NCBI RefSeq assembly: GCF_000422465.1
Contig: NZ_AULV01000013.1
Location: 124,001-188,000 of the forward strand
Direction: 5' to 3'
DNA: 64,000 nt
Source of the DNA: Paenibacillus harenae DSM 16969
GTDB lineage: Bacteria; Bacillota; Bacilli; Paenibacillales; Paenibacillaceae
Part shown: positions 19,722 to 29,831 of the stretch, one piece after another
Layout: each line of letters starts with the position of its first letter
Position numbering within the stretch: position 1 is the stretch's first letter
Position numbers and translations under genes: made by a program
Notes under the pieces: model-generated
What the model saw: the letters and a program-made list of their open reading frames with translations, nothing else
What the model was told of the DNA's origin: nothing
Database searches by the model: none

Positions 19722-20582
19722 TTACGATTGTGCGTTTGCTCCGGCAACGATCTCGGAAATTTCCTGCGTGATCGCCGCCTGACGCGCCCGGTTGTACGTG
19801 AGCGTCAGTTGGTTGATGAATTTCGTCGCGTTCTTCGTCGCGCTTCCCATCGCCGTCATACGAGCGCCAAACTCGCTGGCTTTGCCGTCCAGAACCGCGC
19901 TGTAAATGAGCGTCTCCGCATATTTAGGCAGCAGCACTTCCAGTACGCCTTCAGGCGAAGGCTCGTATTCGTACGTTGCGATTGATGCCCCGCCGCTTAC
20001 TTGTTCCAGCGGCAGCAAACGCGTTTCAGTCGGAATTTGCGTAATCGCGTTGACGAATTGGTTGTAATACAGGTAAAGCTCGTCGTATGCGCCTTCGGTG
20101 AACTTGCTGACCGCAGTGAACGCAACCGACTTAATGTCCGCAAATGTCGGAGAATCCGGCAAGCCGGTGACTTCCTCGAGAATCGGCATGTTGCGGCGGC
20201 GGAAGTAATCCCGGCCTTTGCGTCCGATGACGAACAATACATATTCATCAGAAGATTTATGTTTCTCGCGAATCGTTTGCGTTACTTTACGAAGCACGTT
20301 CGCGTTGTAGCCGCCTGCGAGACCGCGATCGGATGTGATGACGAGATAACCCGTTTTCTTGATCGGACGAGTCTCCAGCATCGGATGCTTCACATCCTTC
20401 GTGCCGGCAGCGATGCTCGCCACGACCTCCTTCAGCTTCTGCGCGTAAGGACGGGATGCTTGCGCTGCCTCCTGAGCTCGTCTCAGCCTGGATGCCGCGA
20501 CCATCTCCATCGCTTTCGTGATCTGCTTCATGTTTTGTTTACTCTTGATTTCGCGTTTAATATCGCGCATGCCTTTTGCCAT
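19722..20582 (-). CDS. atpG: F1Fo ATP synthase gamma subunit
   Basis: Rotor shaft of F1 (286 aa). N-terminal helix MAKGMRDIKREIKSKQNMKQITKAMEMVAASRLR and C-terminal helix ARQAAITQEISEIVAGANA make the coiled coil inside the alpha3beta3 hexamer; ITSDRGLAGGYNANVLR is the family core motif. The ATG at 20582 is 9 nt after GGCGG and matches known gamma N-termini; the GTG at 20591 is less likely. An unusual 285-nt gap with two hairpins separates it from atpA. Confidence 0.96.
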   Translation of the reverse strand: MAKGMRDIKREIKSKQNMKQITKAMEMVAASRLRRAQEAAQASRPYAQKLKEVVASIAAGTKDVKHPMLETRPIKKTGYLVITSDRGLAGGYNANVLRKVTQTIREKHKSSDEYVLFVIGRKGRDYFRRRNMPILEEVTGLPDSPTFADIKSVAFTAVSKFTEGAYDELYLYYNQFVNAITQIPTETRLLPLEQVSGGASIATYEYEPSPEGVLEVLLPKYAETLIYSAVLDGKASEFGARMTAMGSATKNATKFINQLTLTYNRARQAAITQEISEIVAGANAQS

Positions 20583-20672
20583 TTGTTTCACCCGCCTTTG
20601 TTGCGCTGGAGCTTGCTATATCACTGACTTGAAGGGCATGGACTGCGATCGGTACTATTGCCTCAGCCGCTG

Positions 20673-20722
20673 TTGAAGTTGAATATTTTCGATTAGGTTA
20701 TAAGGGAAATATTCAAGCTTCA
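20673..20722. repeat. Inverted repeat in the atpA-atpG intergenic region
   Basis: TTGAAG-TTGAATATTT can pair with AAATATTCAA-G-CTTCAA, about 16 bp with one bulge and a loop of roughly 17 nt. It lies 91 nt upstream of atpG in the minus-strand transcript. There is no T-run, so it is not a classical terminator. Confidence 0.55.
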
Positions 20723-20826
20723 AAAAGCGGCACGTAAACTCTCCGGCAACAGTCCCGATCTCCGTCCACACTTCAATGCGGTGATACGCAGAGCTCTTTG
20801 CGCCTGGTGTTGGTAGGAGTAAGGGA

Positions 20827-20856
20827 CTACGCCCGGACTTGATTGGACGGGCGTAG
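20827..20856. repeat. Hairpin just downstream of atpA
   Basis: CTACGCCCG / CGGGCGTAG, a perfect 9-bp stem with a 12-nt loop, 11 nt past the atpA stop. The bases after it on the minus strand (TCCCTT) are not a T-run, so mRNA stability or processing is more likely than termination. Confidence 0.6.
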
Positions 20857-20867
20857 GTTGTTATTTA

Positions 20868-22397
<1,530 letters not shown>

Positions 22398-22407
22398 CTA
22401 CAGTGCA

Positions 22408-22947
22408 TTAGATTTTAAACGATTTTTGCAAACGTTCCAGCTTGCCGGATAAACTGCCGTCGTAGAGACGGTCGCCGATACGTACTTGCATGCCGCCCAG
22501 CAAGGATGGCTCTACGATTTGTTCAGCGATAATGGTTTTACCGGTCAATTGGCCGAATTCCGCCGCTACGCCCGCAAGCTCTTCATCCGTGAGAGCCTTA
22601 GCGGCATATACCGTAGCGTGCGCTTGACCGAGCGCTTCGCCGGCGATCTTCACGAACGCCTCGTATACCTCGGCAATTACGTCTTCGCGTCCGCGGGTAA
22701 TCAGCAGTTCCACCGTATTTAACACGAGCACGGATACGCGATCGCCGAACGCCGTTTTCAGCAAAGCGATTTTCTTATCCGTATCGATGTTTGGCAAGGA
22801 CAAAAATTTCAGGACATCTTCGTCTTGCTCCAGCGTTTCGACGATCAGCTTCAACTGAGCCTCTACCTCGGACACGAGCTGTTGCTGCGCGGCAAGCTCG
22901 AACAATGCTTTAGCGTAGCGCTTCGCTACGACCGTATCCCGGCTCAT
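22408..22947 (-). CDS. atpH: F1Fo ATP synthase delta subunit
   Basis: Peripheral-stalk subunit (179 aa) that clamps the b dimer to the top of F1. The N-terminal helical domain begins VAKRYAKALFELAAQQQLV, and the C-terminal segment LLGGMQVRIGDRLYDGSLSGKLERLQKSF is the family signature. The start overlaps the atpF stop by 4 nt (ATGA). Confidence 0.95.
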   Translation of the reverse strand: MSRDTVVAKRYAKALFELAAQQQLVSEVEAQLKLIVETLEQDEDVLKFLSLPNIDTDKKIALLKTAFGDRVSVLVLNTVELLITRGREDVIAEVYEAFVKIAGEALGQAHATVYAAKALTDEELAGVAAEFGQLTGKTIIAEQIVEPSLLGGMQVRIGDRLYDGSLSGKLERLQKSFKI

Positions 22948-23426
22948 TTGCTTCCAACTTCTTTCAGGTATTGATCAACCAGCTGCTCCTGGGATTTCTC
23001 GTCAACCTGCTTCTCAATGATTTTCGAAGCGATTTGGACCGAAATATTGCCGACCTCCGTACGAAGAGCTGCAATTGCCTTGTCCTTCTCCGTTTCGATG
23101 TCCTTGACAGCGTCGTCCTTCAGACGAGATGCTTCGCTCTTAGCCGATTGAACGATGTCATCTGCTTGCTTCGTGCTTGTTGTTCTCGCTTGCTCAATGA
23201 TTTCGTAAGCTTCTTTCCGAGCTTGGTCGAGCGCAGCCTTCTGATCCGACAAAGCTTGCTCCGCTTGCTTACGGCTGGATTCCGCCGTGTTCATTTGCTC
23301 GAGCACCAGCTGTCTACGCTTCTCCATCACGCCAAACAGTGGTCCGAATGCCCATTTATTCAAACCCCAGTATAAAAGCAGGAATGCTAGGATCGTAATC
23401 ACGGTCGATGTCCACACAAAATCCAT
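22944..23426 (-). CDS. atpF: F1Fo ATP synthase b subunit
   Basis: Membrane-anchored stator subunit (160 aa): one N-terminal TM helix (VWTSTVITILAFLLLYWGLNKWAFGPL) followed by a long charged helix that dimerises as a right-handed coiled coil. The ATG at 23426 has AAAGGAG eight bases upstream; the GTG three codons earlier overlaps that site. Overlaps atpH. Confidence 0.95.
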   Translation of the reverse strand: MDFVWTSTVITILAFLLLYWGLNKWAFGPLFGVMEKRRQLVLEQMNTAESSRKQAEQALSDQKAALDQARKEAYEIIEQARTTSTKQADDIVQSAKSEASRLKDDAVKDIETEKDKAIAALRTEVGNISVQIASKIIEKQVDEKSQEQLVDQYLKEVGSK

Positions 23427-23518
23427 AGCTGCCACTCCTTTCTTAACCCAATAAGACTTTTAATCAAAACAAAGGCGAAGAGGGCTAGGCCTTCCCCGCC
23501 AATCGTGTATGTTGCCTA

Positions 23519-23773
<255 letters not shown>

Positions 23774-23845
23774 CTATTCGATCCAGCTCCAAATCAACGA
23801 GTTACTGACAATGCCATCGAGTTGGAGATAAAGCGTGACTTAATC

Positions 23846-24604
23846 TTAGTGCTCCTCATCATGCACAGTTGCCTGCGAGATGTATACCATGGTGAGAACC
23901 GTGAACAAAAATGCTTGAATGGCGCCGATAAAAATACTGAAACCTTGCCATGCAACCATGAACGGAATACCTGCCCAACCTAGCATCAAAATCGTGCTGA
24001 TAAGAACCTCACCCGCATAAATGTTAGCAAATAGACGAAGAGCAAGCGTAACCGGCTTTGCAACCGTCTCGATGAGATTGACTGGAAAGAACACCGGGTA
24101 CGGATGGAAATAATGCTTCAGGTAATGTTTTCTGTTCAATCTCATCCCAAGATAATGAACGAGAACGAACACGATGAGCGCAAGACCTGCTGTCACGGAT
24201 AAGTCAGCCGTAGGTGATTTCCACCAAGCAACGTGAGCGGCACCGCCATGGGAATCAAGATAATCTTGAGTGATGCCAATAGCCGGAAAGGCTTCATGTA
24301 TGTCCGTAATGATCAGCAAAGGCAGTCCCAACAGATTGGAGATAAAGATGAACATAATAAGCGTCATCCCTAGCGCCAGATAGGGTCTGACCTTGTGAAC
24401 CGGCATCGAGCTTGCGATGGTGGAGTGCATGAAATCTACAGCCCATTCCATGAAGTTCTGCATCTTGGATGGGTTATCCACCGACAAGTTGCGAACGGCC
24501 AATCGTGCCACTACGATCGTGATGATGACGGAAACGAGAATTGCAATCATCGCAGCGATATCGAAACGCATGCCATTCCACTCCGCGATGGGAAATAAAT
24601 GCAT
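23846..24604 (-). CDS. atpB: F1Fo ATP synthase a subunit
   Basis: Stator half-channel subunit (252 aa, five to six TM helices). The essential Arg is in LALRLFANIYAGEVLISTIL, and NLLGLPLLI and FIGAIQAFLFTVLTMVYISQA are family landmarks. It begins 9 nt after atpI and precedes atpE by about 110 nt, the only sizeable gap in the Fo part of the operon. Confidence 0.96.
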   Translation of the reverse strand: MHLFPIAEWNGMRFDIAAMIAILVSVIITIVVARLAVRNLSVDNPSKMQNFMEWAVDFMHSTIASSMPVHKVRPYLALGMTLIMFIFISNLLGLPLLIITDIHEAFPAIGITQDYLDSHGGAAHVAWWKSPTADLSVTAGLALIVFVLVHYLGMRLNRKHYLKHYFHPYPVFFPVNLIETVAKPVTLALRLFANIYAGEVLISTILMLGWAGIPFMVAWQGFSIFIGAIQAFLFTVLTMVYISQATVHDEEH

Positions 24605-24613
24605 ATAACTATT

Positions 24614-24997
24614 TCACCCCTTTCCGCTATTATTTTCTTTCACATTGTGAATAATTCCAACTACTAAGATTACGAACGGCATGACCATACTGCCAAGTAA
24701 TGCAGCAGGCATATTTAGAGTCTCTGGATAACGATAAGCAATCATCGCTACCAGCAAAACCGTCGCTATGCGGCTGCCAAATCCCAATCCGCGCCTCCGA
24801 GAACCTTCTTCCAATGTTGCTTGTGCAAGCATATTCACTCTGCGCTTCAATAAAAACGCATTCATTGAACTTGCCGCCAAGCCTACGATTAGACCAAGTG
24901 TCACCGTCTGCCATTCCGGGAGAACAGCCCACAAAATGAGACAAGCCGACATCATATAGATGATTGTACGCATGGCTGACCTCATAATATTATCCAT
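24614..24997 (-). CDS. atpI: ATP synthase subunit I (AtpI-like)
   Basis: Hydrophobic 127-residue protein with four predicted TM helices at the usual AtpI position, just before atpB. AtpI homologues help assemble or stabilise the c ring and may take part in Mg2+ uptake; that role comes from family knowledge. The start overlaps the preceding atpZ-like gene by 8 nt. Confidence 0.85.
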   Translation of the reverse strand: MDNIMRSAMRTIIYMMSACLILWAVLPEWQTVTLGLIVGLAASSMNAFLLKRRVNMLAQATLEEGSRRRGLGFGSRIATVLLVAMIAYRYPETLNMPAALLGSMVMPFVILVVGIIHNVKENNSGKG

Positions 24998-25223
24998 CGG
25001 AATCCTCCATTACCTTCTTAACCAGCAGAATGGCTGAGAGCAGTCCGACAGCCAGACCGACCAGGATGCCTCCAATCGTCCAACCCCTTCCGCTTCCTAA
25101 GCGGTTGTCCAAATAGGATCCGATCCAATAACCTAAAAAGATACAAAATGCGACTTGAATTCCGAGCGCGCCGACGAGTCCTGCGGCGAAGAGCGGATTG
25201 TCTCTTCTGTTCTTTTTGCTCAT
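24990..25223 (-). CDS. atpZ: AtpZ/AtpI-family small membrane protein
   Basis: 77-residue protein with two TM helices (AGLVGALGIQVAFCIFLGYWIGSYL and GGILVGLAVGLLSAILLVKKV) joined by a loop DNRLGSGRGWT. This is the AtpZ-type arrangement seen before atpI in Firmicute atp operons. First gene of the operon, about 30 nt after the promoter. Confidence 0.85.
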   Translation of the reverse strand: MSKKNRRDNPLFAAGLVGALGIQVAFCIFLGYWIGSYLDNRLGSGRGWTIGGILVGLAVGLLSAILLVKKVMEDSDG

Positions 25224-25251
25224 AGGCTTATACCCCTGTCAATCCTCATTT

Positions 25252-25281
25252 ATTTTATCGAAGCGGCGCAAGGTTTGTCAA
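25252..25281 (-). promoter_or_regulatory. Probable sigmaA promoter of the atp operon
   Basis: Minus strand: TTGACA (25276-25281), 18-bp spacer, TAAAAT (25252-25257). The distance to the atpZ ATG (25223) is short, about 28 nt, leaving a compact leader with its Shine-Dalgarno. Confidence 0.7.
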
Positions 25282-25358
25282 TTGATATAACGACAAACTT
25301 TTGACAAATGCATCGACCAAAACCCTTGATTTATAAGGCGTTCCGAGCGGTGAAAACC

Positions 25359-25382
25359 GTACAGTACTACTGTATGCTGTAC
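25359..25382. repeat. Nested palindrome between mnaA and the atp operon
   Basis: GTACAG ... CTGTAC encloses a second palindrome ACAGTA-C-TACTGT. It lies 78-100 nt upstream of the atp -35 element and 33 nt past the mnaA stop. No T-run follows on either strand, so a protein-binding site is more likely than a terminator. Confidence 0.45.
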
Positions 25383-25414
25383 ATTTGAGCAGCAGTCTGT
25401 TATCGTCTCGAAAA

Positions 25415-26563
25415 CTATGAACGTTGTGTGAACGAGTCCGGCCGCTGCCCGAGTCTTCCAAAATGATGCAAGATCGCATCCACGATCCGCTCCGAAGCCC
25501 GGCCGTCTCCGTATGGATTGGCAGACTGGCTCATGCGTTCGTACAGCTGCGAATCATTCAACAGCGCTTTCGCCCTGCTGTAAACCCTCTCCTCATCCGT
25601 ACCGACCAGCTCCAGCGTGCCGGCCTCAATTCCCTCCGGACGTTCCGTCGTATCGCGCAGCACCAGCGTCGGCACCCCGAAGGAGGGCGCCTCCTCCTGC
25701 AAGCCGCCGGAATCGGTCATGATCATGAAGGCATGAGGATAAAAATTATGGAATTCGAATACGTCGAGCGGCTCAATCAGCCGTATTCGGGGATGATTGC
25801 CTAATATTTCATTCGCCGGCTCCCTTACCGCCGGATTCGGATGGACTGCATACACGACCGCAACATCCTCATGCTCGTCCGCAATCCGTTTGACCGCGTT
25901 GAAAATATTCCGATGCGGCTCGCCGAGCGCTTCCCGCCTGTGCGCCGTCATCAGAATCATCCGCTTGCCCTTCGCCCAGTCGATGACCGGATGCGTGAAT
26001 GTCTCGTCAACCGTATATTGGAACACATCCGCAGCCGTATTCCCGGTCACATAAATGGCAGCTTCCGGTTTGTTCTCCTTGCGCAAATTCCCCGCCGACC
26101 ATTCCGTCGGCGCAAAATGCACATCCGAGAGCACCCCTGCGAGCTGCCGGTTCATCTCCTCCGGGTACGGGGAGAGCTTATTCCACGTCCGGAGACCCGC
26201 CTCCACGTGGCCGACTTGAATTTGCTTCAGAAACGCCGCATAGCTGGCCAAGAAAGTCGTCTGCGTATCGCCGTGAACGAGTACGATGTCCGGCTTTGCT
26301 TGCGCCAGCACGGGATCCAGGCCTTCCAGCACGCGCACTGTCGTCTCGGTCAGCGTCTGACGGTCCTTCATCACATTCAAATCGTAGTTAGGACTAATTT
26401 CGAAAAAATCAAGCACTTGATCCAGCATTTGACGATGCTGCGCCGTTACGCATACGATCGATTCAATCTCGTCCTCGCGCTTTTGCAGCTCCAGCACGAG
26501 CGGCGCCATCTTAACCGCCTCCGGACGGGTTCCGAAAATTGTCATTACCTTCAGTTTAGACAA
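25415..26563 (-). CDS. mnaA: Non-hydrolysing UDP-N-acetylglucosamine 2-epimerase
   Basis: Interconverts UDP-GlcNAc and UDP-ManNAc to supply teichoic acid linkage-unit or other surface-glycan synthesis (382 aa, cytosolic, GT-B fold). Family marks: MTIFGTRPEAVKMAPLV at the N-terminus, VTAQHRQMLDQVL, LVHGDTQTTFLASYAAF, GHVEAGLRT, and the C-terminal MTDSGGLQEEAPSFGVPTLVLRDTTERPEG. The start is TTG at 26563, nine bases after AGGAG. It follows upp and precedes the atp operon, as in B. subtilis. Confidence 0.95.
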   Translation of the reverse strand: MSKLKVMTIFGTRPEAVKMAPLVLELQKREDEIESIVCVTAQHRQMLDQVLDFFEISPNYDLNVMKDRQTLTETTVRVLEGLDPVLAQAKPDIVLVHGDTQTTFLASYAAFLKQIQVGHVEAGLRTWNKLSPYPEEMNRQLAGVLSDVHFAPTEWSAGNLRKENKPEAAIYVTGNTAADVFQYTVDETFTHPVIDWAKGKRMILMTAHRREALGEPHRNIFNAVKRIADEHEDVAVVYAVHPNPAVREPANEILGNHPRIRLIEPLDVFEFHNFYPHAFMIMTDSGGLQEEAPSFGVPTLVLRDTTERPEGIEAGTLELVGTDEERVYSRAKALLNDSQLYERMSQSANPYGDGRASERIVDAILHHFGRLGQRPDSFTQRS

Positions 26564-26601
26564 AACATTCCACTCCTAATATGAACTCGCGCCTCGAAGC
26601 G

Positions 26602-27231
26602 CTAATTTGTGCCGAACATCCGGTCGCCGGCATCGCCCAAGCCGGGAACAATGTAGCCTTTTTCGTTAAGCCGCTCATCCAAAGACGCTATGTAGATATC
26701 GACGTCCGGATGGGCATCCTGTACCGCCTTGACGCCTTCGGGAGCGGCAATAAGGCACATCAGCTTAATTTGATCGCAATTCCGGCTCTTCAGCGAGTTG
26801 ATCGCCGCGATCGCGGAGCCGCCCGTAGCCAGCATCGGATCGATCACGATCAGCAGGCGGTTCGGAGCATCCGTCGGCAGATTAATGTAGTACTCCTTCG
26901 GCTGCAGCGTCTCGTGATCGCGCGCAAGGCCGATATGCCCGACCTTCGCGGAAGGAATCAGCTTCAATATGCCGTCAACCATGCCGAGTCCGGCGCGCAG
27001 GATCGGAACAAGACCCAGCATTCTGCCGGAAATAATCCTCGAATCCATCTCGGCGACCGGCGTCTGCACCTTAATCGTCTCCAGCGGTATTTCCCTCGTC
27101 AGTTCGTATAACATTAATGTAGCGACTTCATCAACCAGTTCCCGAAAATCTTTTGTATTCGTTTCTTTATTCCGAATAAAAGTCAGCTTATGCTGAATTA
27201 ACGGATGGTCGCAAATGATTAATTTGCTCAT
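26602..27231 (-). CDS. upp: Uracil phosphoribosyltransferase
   Basis: Pyrimidine salvage enzyme, uracil + PRPP to UMP (209 aa, cytosolic). The PRPP-binding motif [16 protein letters not shown] is clear, along with [13 protein letters not shown] and [16 protein letters not shown] at the uracil site. Length is exactly that of the family. In B. subtilis upp follows glyA directly; here an opp operon and one other gene lie between. Confidence 0.97.
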   Translation of the reverse strand: MSKLIICDHPLIQHKLTFIRNKETNTKDFRELVDEVATLMLYELTREIPLETIKVQTPVAEMDSRIISGRMLGLVPILRAGLGMVDGILKLIPSAKVGHIGLARDHETLQPKEYYINLPTDAPNRLLIVIDPMLATGGSAIAAINSLKSRNCDQIKLMCLIAAPEGVKAVQDAHPDVDIYIASLDERLNEKGYIVPGLGDAGDRMFGTN

Positions 27232-27282
27232 GGAGCGGTATTCCTCCCGTTTATCATTGTAGGCCCTAACACAATCCCGTAT

Positions 27283-27291
27283 ATTATAGCA
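27283..27291 (-). promoter_or_regulatory. Extended -10 promoter element upstream of upp
   Basis: TGCTATAAT on the minus strand (TATAAT at 27283-27288), 52 nt upstream of the upp ATG. No good -35 hexamer is seen at 17 bp, as is common for extended -10 promoters. Confidence 0.45.
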
Positions 27292-27406
27292 TTGTAAACA
27301 GGCCGTTGCATCTTGAGATTTACGGGAAGAGGAGGAAATCCATCAATCATTCTTAGTATTCGTAACGAATTGTAAAACTAATCCAAAATCGCCCGCCGCT
27401 ATCTGT

Positions 27407-27440
27407 GAAAAAAAGAGCGGCGCCGTTCGACGCTGCCCTC
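27407..27440 (-). terminator. Terminator of the glycine-rich-domain protein gene
   Basis: Minus strand GCAGCGTC-GAAC-GGCGCCGC stem, with one A/C mismatch, followed by seven T residues; 24 nt after the stop codon at 27464. Confidence 0.8.
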
Positions 27441-27463
27441 ATTCCCGAAATATCGCAAGGTAT

Positions 27464-28576
27464 CTAACTGCTGCAGCCGCCCCCGCCTCCACAGGAGGAA
27501 CCGCAGGAGGAACCTCCTCCGTCGTCTCCGCCGCTTCCGCCAGAAGAATCGCCTCCTCCCCCGCCGTCATCGCCTCCGGAATGGCTGTCTCTGCCGTTAT
27601 CCGACGAACCGCTGCAGCCGGATGTGGAATCGCCGCTTCCGTTGGCTTTCCGCTCTTCTTCGTTTTGCTCCTGATCCATTTGCCGCGCAAAATCGTCCGA
27701 ACTGGAAAGCGAGTGGAAAATGAGAAGACCCGAGAGCAGGCCGACCGAGCTTGCCGCGGTATCATAACCGCCGCCGTATACCGTTTGACCCGTTCTGCCG
27801 TATGACTTATCGCCCCTGTGCGCCGCAGTCAGCTGGGACTTGACGCGACCGATTAAATAATCGACCGTCTCCCTTAAGTCTGTATGCTTAGCCGTCGACT
27901 TTAGATTAAACCATTGTTCGCGCAGCGCCTCATCGCTCCAGCCTGCCAGCTCCTCCAGCCTTTGATCTGCCATCCGGGTCCGGAAGAACGCTCCCCATAT
28001 TCTGCCGCTTGCCGGCGCCTGCTCGAATAGCTCGCCGTATACCCAATCGAACCAAGCACGTTCATCCAGGGACGGTTGAACGCCCGGGGCATGCGGCGCA
28101 TGATGAATCATTTCACCGCAGAAACGCGTGCAGAATTGCTCGTATTCCCTGGTAAACATAAGAAACTCATGCCACAGCGCATCCGCCTGCCGGCTGTACA
28201 TCGGAACGCCGCGCAGAATCCCGCACATAAGAAAATACCGTTTGAGCTCGAACCAAGTCCAGTCCCATTCCTTGTCGCTCATTTTCGGCTGTTCCTTCAG
28301 CACCCGGTCCTTTACCCGGCTTTCCGTGTCAAAGCCCAGCGCCGATTCCAATCTTTCAGCGGCTGTCCGTGCAGGATGACCGTAAGGAACGCCGAGAGCA
28401 GCCGGCATCTCTGCGGCCGGCCAAGGAGCAAAGGCATTCGTTCGGCCGTAAGTGCTCCTTCCGCCTTCTGAGACTAGGGATGAATCCCCCTTCGCCTTAT
28501 TCCATTTGGTAACGGCATTGACAATAATAATTATGACGATAGCAATTAGAAACAAAATTACGATTTCAGTCATCAT
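27464..28576 (-). CDS. Membrane-anchored glycine-rich-domain protein with Cys/Gly tail
   Basis: 370-residue protein of unknown function. Residues 4-20 form one TM helix, followed by a soluble region. This contains ADALWHEFLMFTREYEQFC and CGEMIHHAP at about 132-161, which resembles the WH..F..FT..Y..FC....HH.P pattern of bacterial proteins annotated as glycine-rich domain-containing. The last 50 residues are almost only Gly, Ser, Asp and Cys, ending in a run of CGSSC/GGGG motifs. Such tails recall proteins exported or displayed at the surface, but no sorting signal is seen. It has its own terminator and lies alone between upp and the opp operon. Naming rests on one motif. Confidence 0.7.
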   Translation of the reverse strand: MMTEIVILFLIAIVIIIIVNAVTKWNKAKGDSSLVSEGGRSTYGRTNAFAPWPAAEMPAALGVPYGHPARTAAERLESALGFDTESRVKDRVLKEQPKMSDKEWDWTWFELKRYFLMCGILRGVPMYSRQADALWHEFLMFTREYEQFCTRFCGEMIHHAPHAPGVQPSLDERAWFDWVYGELFEQAPASGRIWGAFFRTRMADQRLEELAGWSDEALREQWFNLKSTAKHTDLRETVDYLIGRVKSQLTAAHRGDKSYGRTGQTVYGGGYDTAASSVGLLSGLLIFHSLSSSDDFARQMDQEQNEEERKANGSGDSTSGCSGSSDNGRDSHSGGDDGGGGGDSSGGSGGDDGGGSSCGSSCGGGGGCSS

Positions 28577-28818
28577 ATCCCCCTAATCCGTTTATCTTAT
28601 CCATATATTAACACATGCCCCCCTGTTTCCAACATCCGTTAAGAAGTAAACTTTTGAATAAGCCGGCAAAAAGTTCTTTCCTTCCTGGTTTTTTAGCTAT
28701 ATAATAAAAAAGGAACGCATGTTCTCGTTTCCGGTCGATACGGTTGGACGGTTCACACGTACCTTTAGCGCATCTTCAAGCGATTCGTTCCAAAACTTTT
28801 TTTGGCGGCACAAAGCCG

Positions 28819-28860
28819 AAAAAACCTGTCCCAAGCAGATTTATCTGCTTACGAGACAGG
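28819..28860 (-). terminator. Rho-independent terminator of the opp operon
   Basis: Minus strand CCTGTC...AGCAGA-TAAA-TCTGCT...GACAGG followed by six T residues, 15 nt past the oppF stop. Two stacked perfect stems separated by an internal loop. Confidence 0.93.
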
Positions 28861-28874
28861 CTCTATTCGTTAAA

Positions 28875-29831
28875 TTATGCGTAATGGCAAGATGCAAAGT
28901 GACCTTTGCTCACTTCAAGCAGCTTCGGTTCATCCGTCTTGCATTTCTCCGTTGCGATCGGGCAGCGCGTGTGGAACTGGCAGCCTCTCGGAGGATTGAT
29001 CGGGCTCGGCAGGTCGCCTTTCAACACGATACGCTCGCGCTCGGCTTCCACCTGCGGATCCGGAATCGGTATCGCCGAAAGAAGCGCCCGTGTATACGGA
29101 TGGCGCGGATTGTCATAGAGCTCGCTGCTTTCCGCCAGCTCAACGATTTTACCCAAATACATAACCGCGACGCGGTCGCTGATATGCTTAACCATGGACA
29201 AGTCATGCGCGATGAACAGATAGGTCAGTCCCATCTTCCGCTGCAGATCCTGCATCAGATTGACCACCTGCGCTTGAATGGACACGTCCAGCGCGGAGAT
29301 CGGCTCATCCGCAATGATGAACTTCGGATCTACCGCCAGCGCGCGCGCAATGCCGATACGCTGACGTTGGCCGCCGGAGAACTCATGCGGATAACGAGTC
29401 GCATGCTCGGGATTCAGGTTGACCAAATCAAGCAAGCCTTCCACCTTCTTCTTCCGCTCGGCGCGGCTTCCGGCAAGGTTATGAATGTCCAGCGCTTCCC
29501 CGATTATGTCGGTAACCGTCATGCGGGGATTCAGCGATGCGTACGGATCCTGGAAGATCATCTGCATATTGCGGCGGAGCGCCTTCAGTTCCGCGCCGCG
29601 CAGTTTGTAGATGTCCTTCCCGTCGAAAGAAACGCCGCCGCTTGTCGGTTCATAAAGGCGCATAATGGTGCGTCCCGCCGTCGATTTGCCGCAGCCGGAC
29701 TCGCCGACGACGCCTACGGTCTCGCCTCGTCCGATGGAGAAGCTGATCTCGTTAACGGCTTTCAGAATACTGCCTTTGCCTAAATTGAAAAATTTGCGCA
29801 GATCGTTTACTTGAACTAACGGAGAGCTCAT
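28875..29831 (-). CDS. oppF: Oligopeptide ABC transporter ATP-binding protein OppF
   Basis: One of two ATPases of an oligopeptide importer (318 aa). Walker [17 protein letters not shown], signature [19 protein letters not shown], Walker [16 protein letters not shown], and a C-terminal oligopeptide-type domain with [15 protein letters not shown]. Its ATG overlaps the oppD stop as ATGA and follows GGGAGG; the longer frame starts 14 codons upstream inside oppD. Last gene of oppABCDF. Substrate could be peptides, dipeptides or nickel; peptides are favoured by the OppA-like binding protein. Confidence 0.93.
   Translation of the reverse strand: MSSPLVQVNDLRKFFNLGKGSILKAVNEISFSIGRGETVGVVGESGCGKSTAGRTIMRLYEPTSGGVSFDGKDIYKLRGAELKALRRNMQMIFQDPYASLNPRMTVTDIIGEALDIHNLAGSRAERKKKVEGLLDLVNLNPEHATRYPHEFSGGQRQRIGIARALAVDPKFIIADEPISALDVSIQAQVVNLMQDLQRKMGLTYLFIAHDLSMVKHISDRVAVMYLGKIVELAESSELYDNPRHPYTRALLSAIPIPDPQVEAERERIVLKGDLPSPINPPRGCQFHTRCPIATEKCKTDEPKLLEVSKGHFASCHYA

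Noticed and set aside
25415..27231. mnaA as a hydrolysing UDP-GlcNAc 2-epimerase/kinase
   Set aside because: Length (382 aa) and motifs fit the non-hydrolysing single-domain enzyme; there is no ROK kinase domain.
28719..29783. 354-codon plus-strand ORF with AAAAAAGGA upstream of its ATG
   Set aside because: Most of it is antisense to oppF and it runs through the opp terminator; no domain is recognisable. It is a shadow of a high-GC gene.
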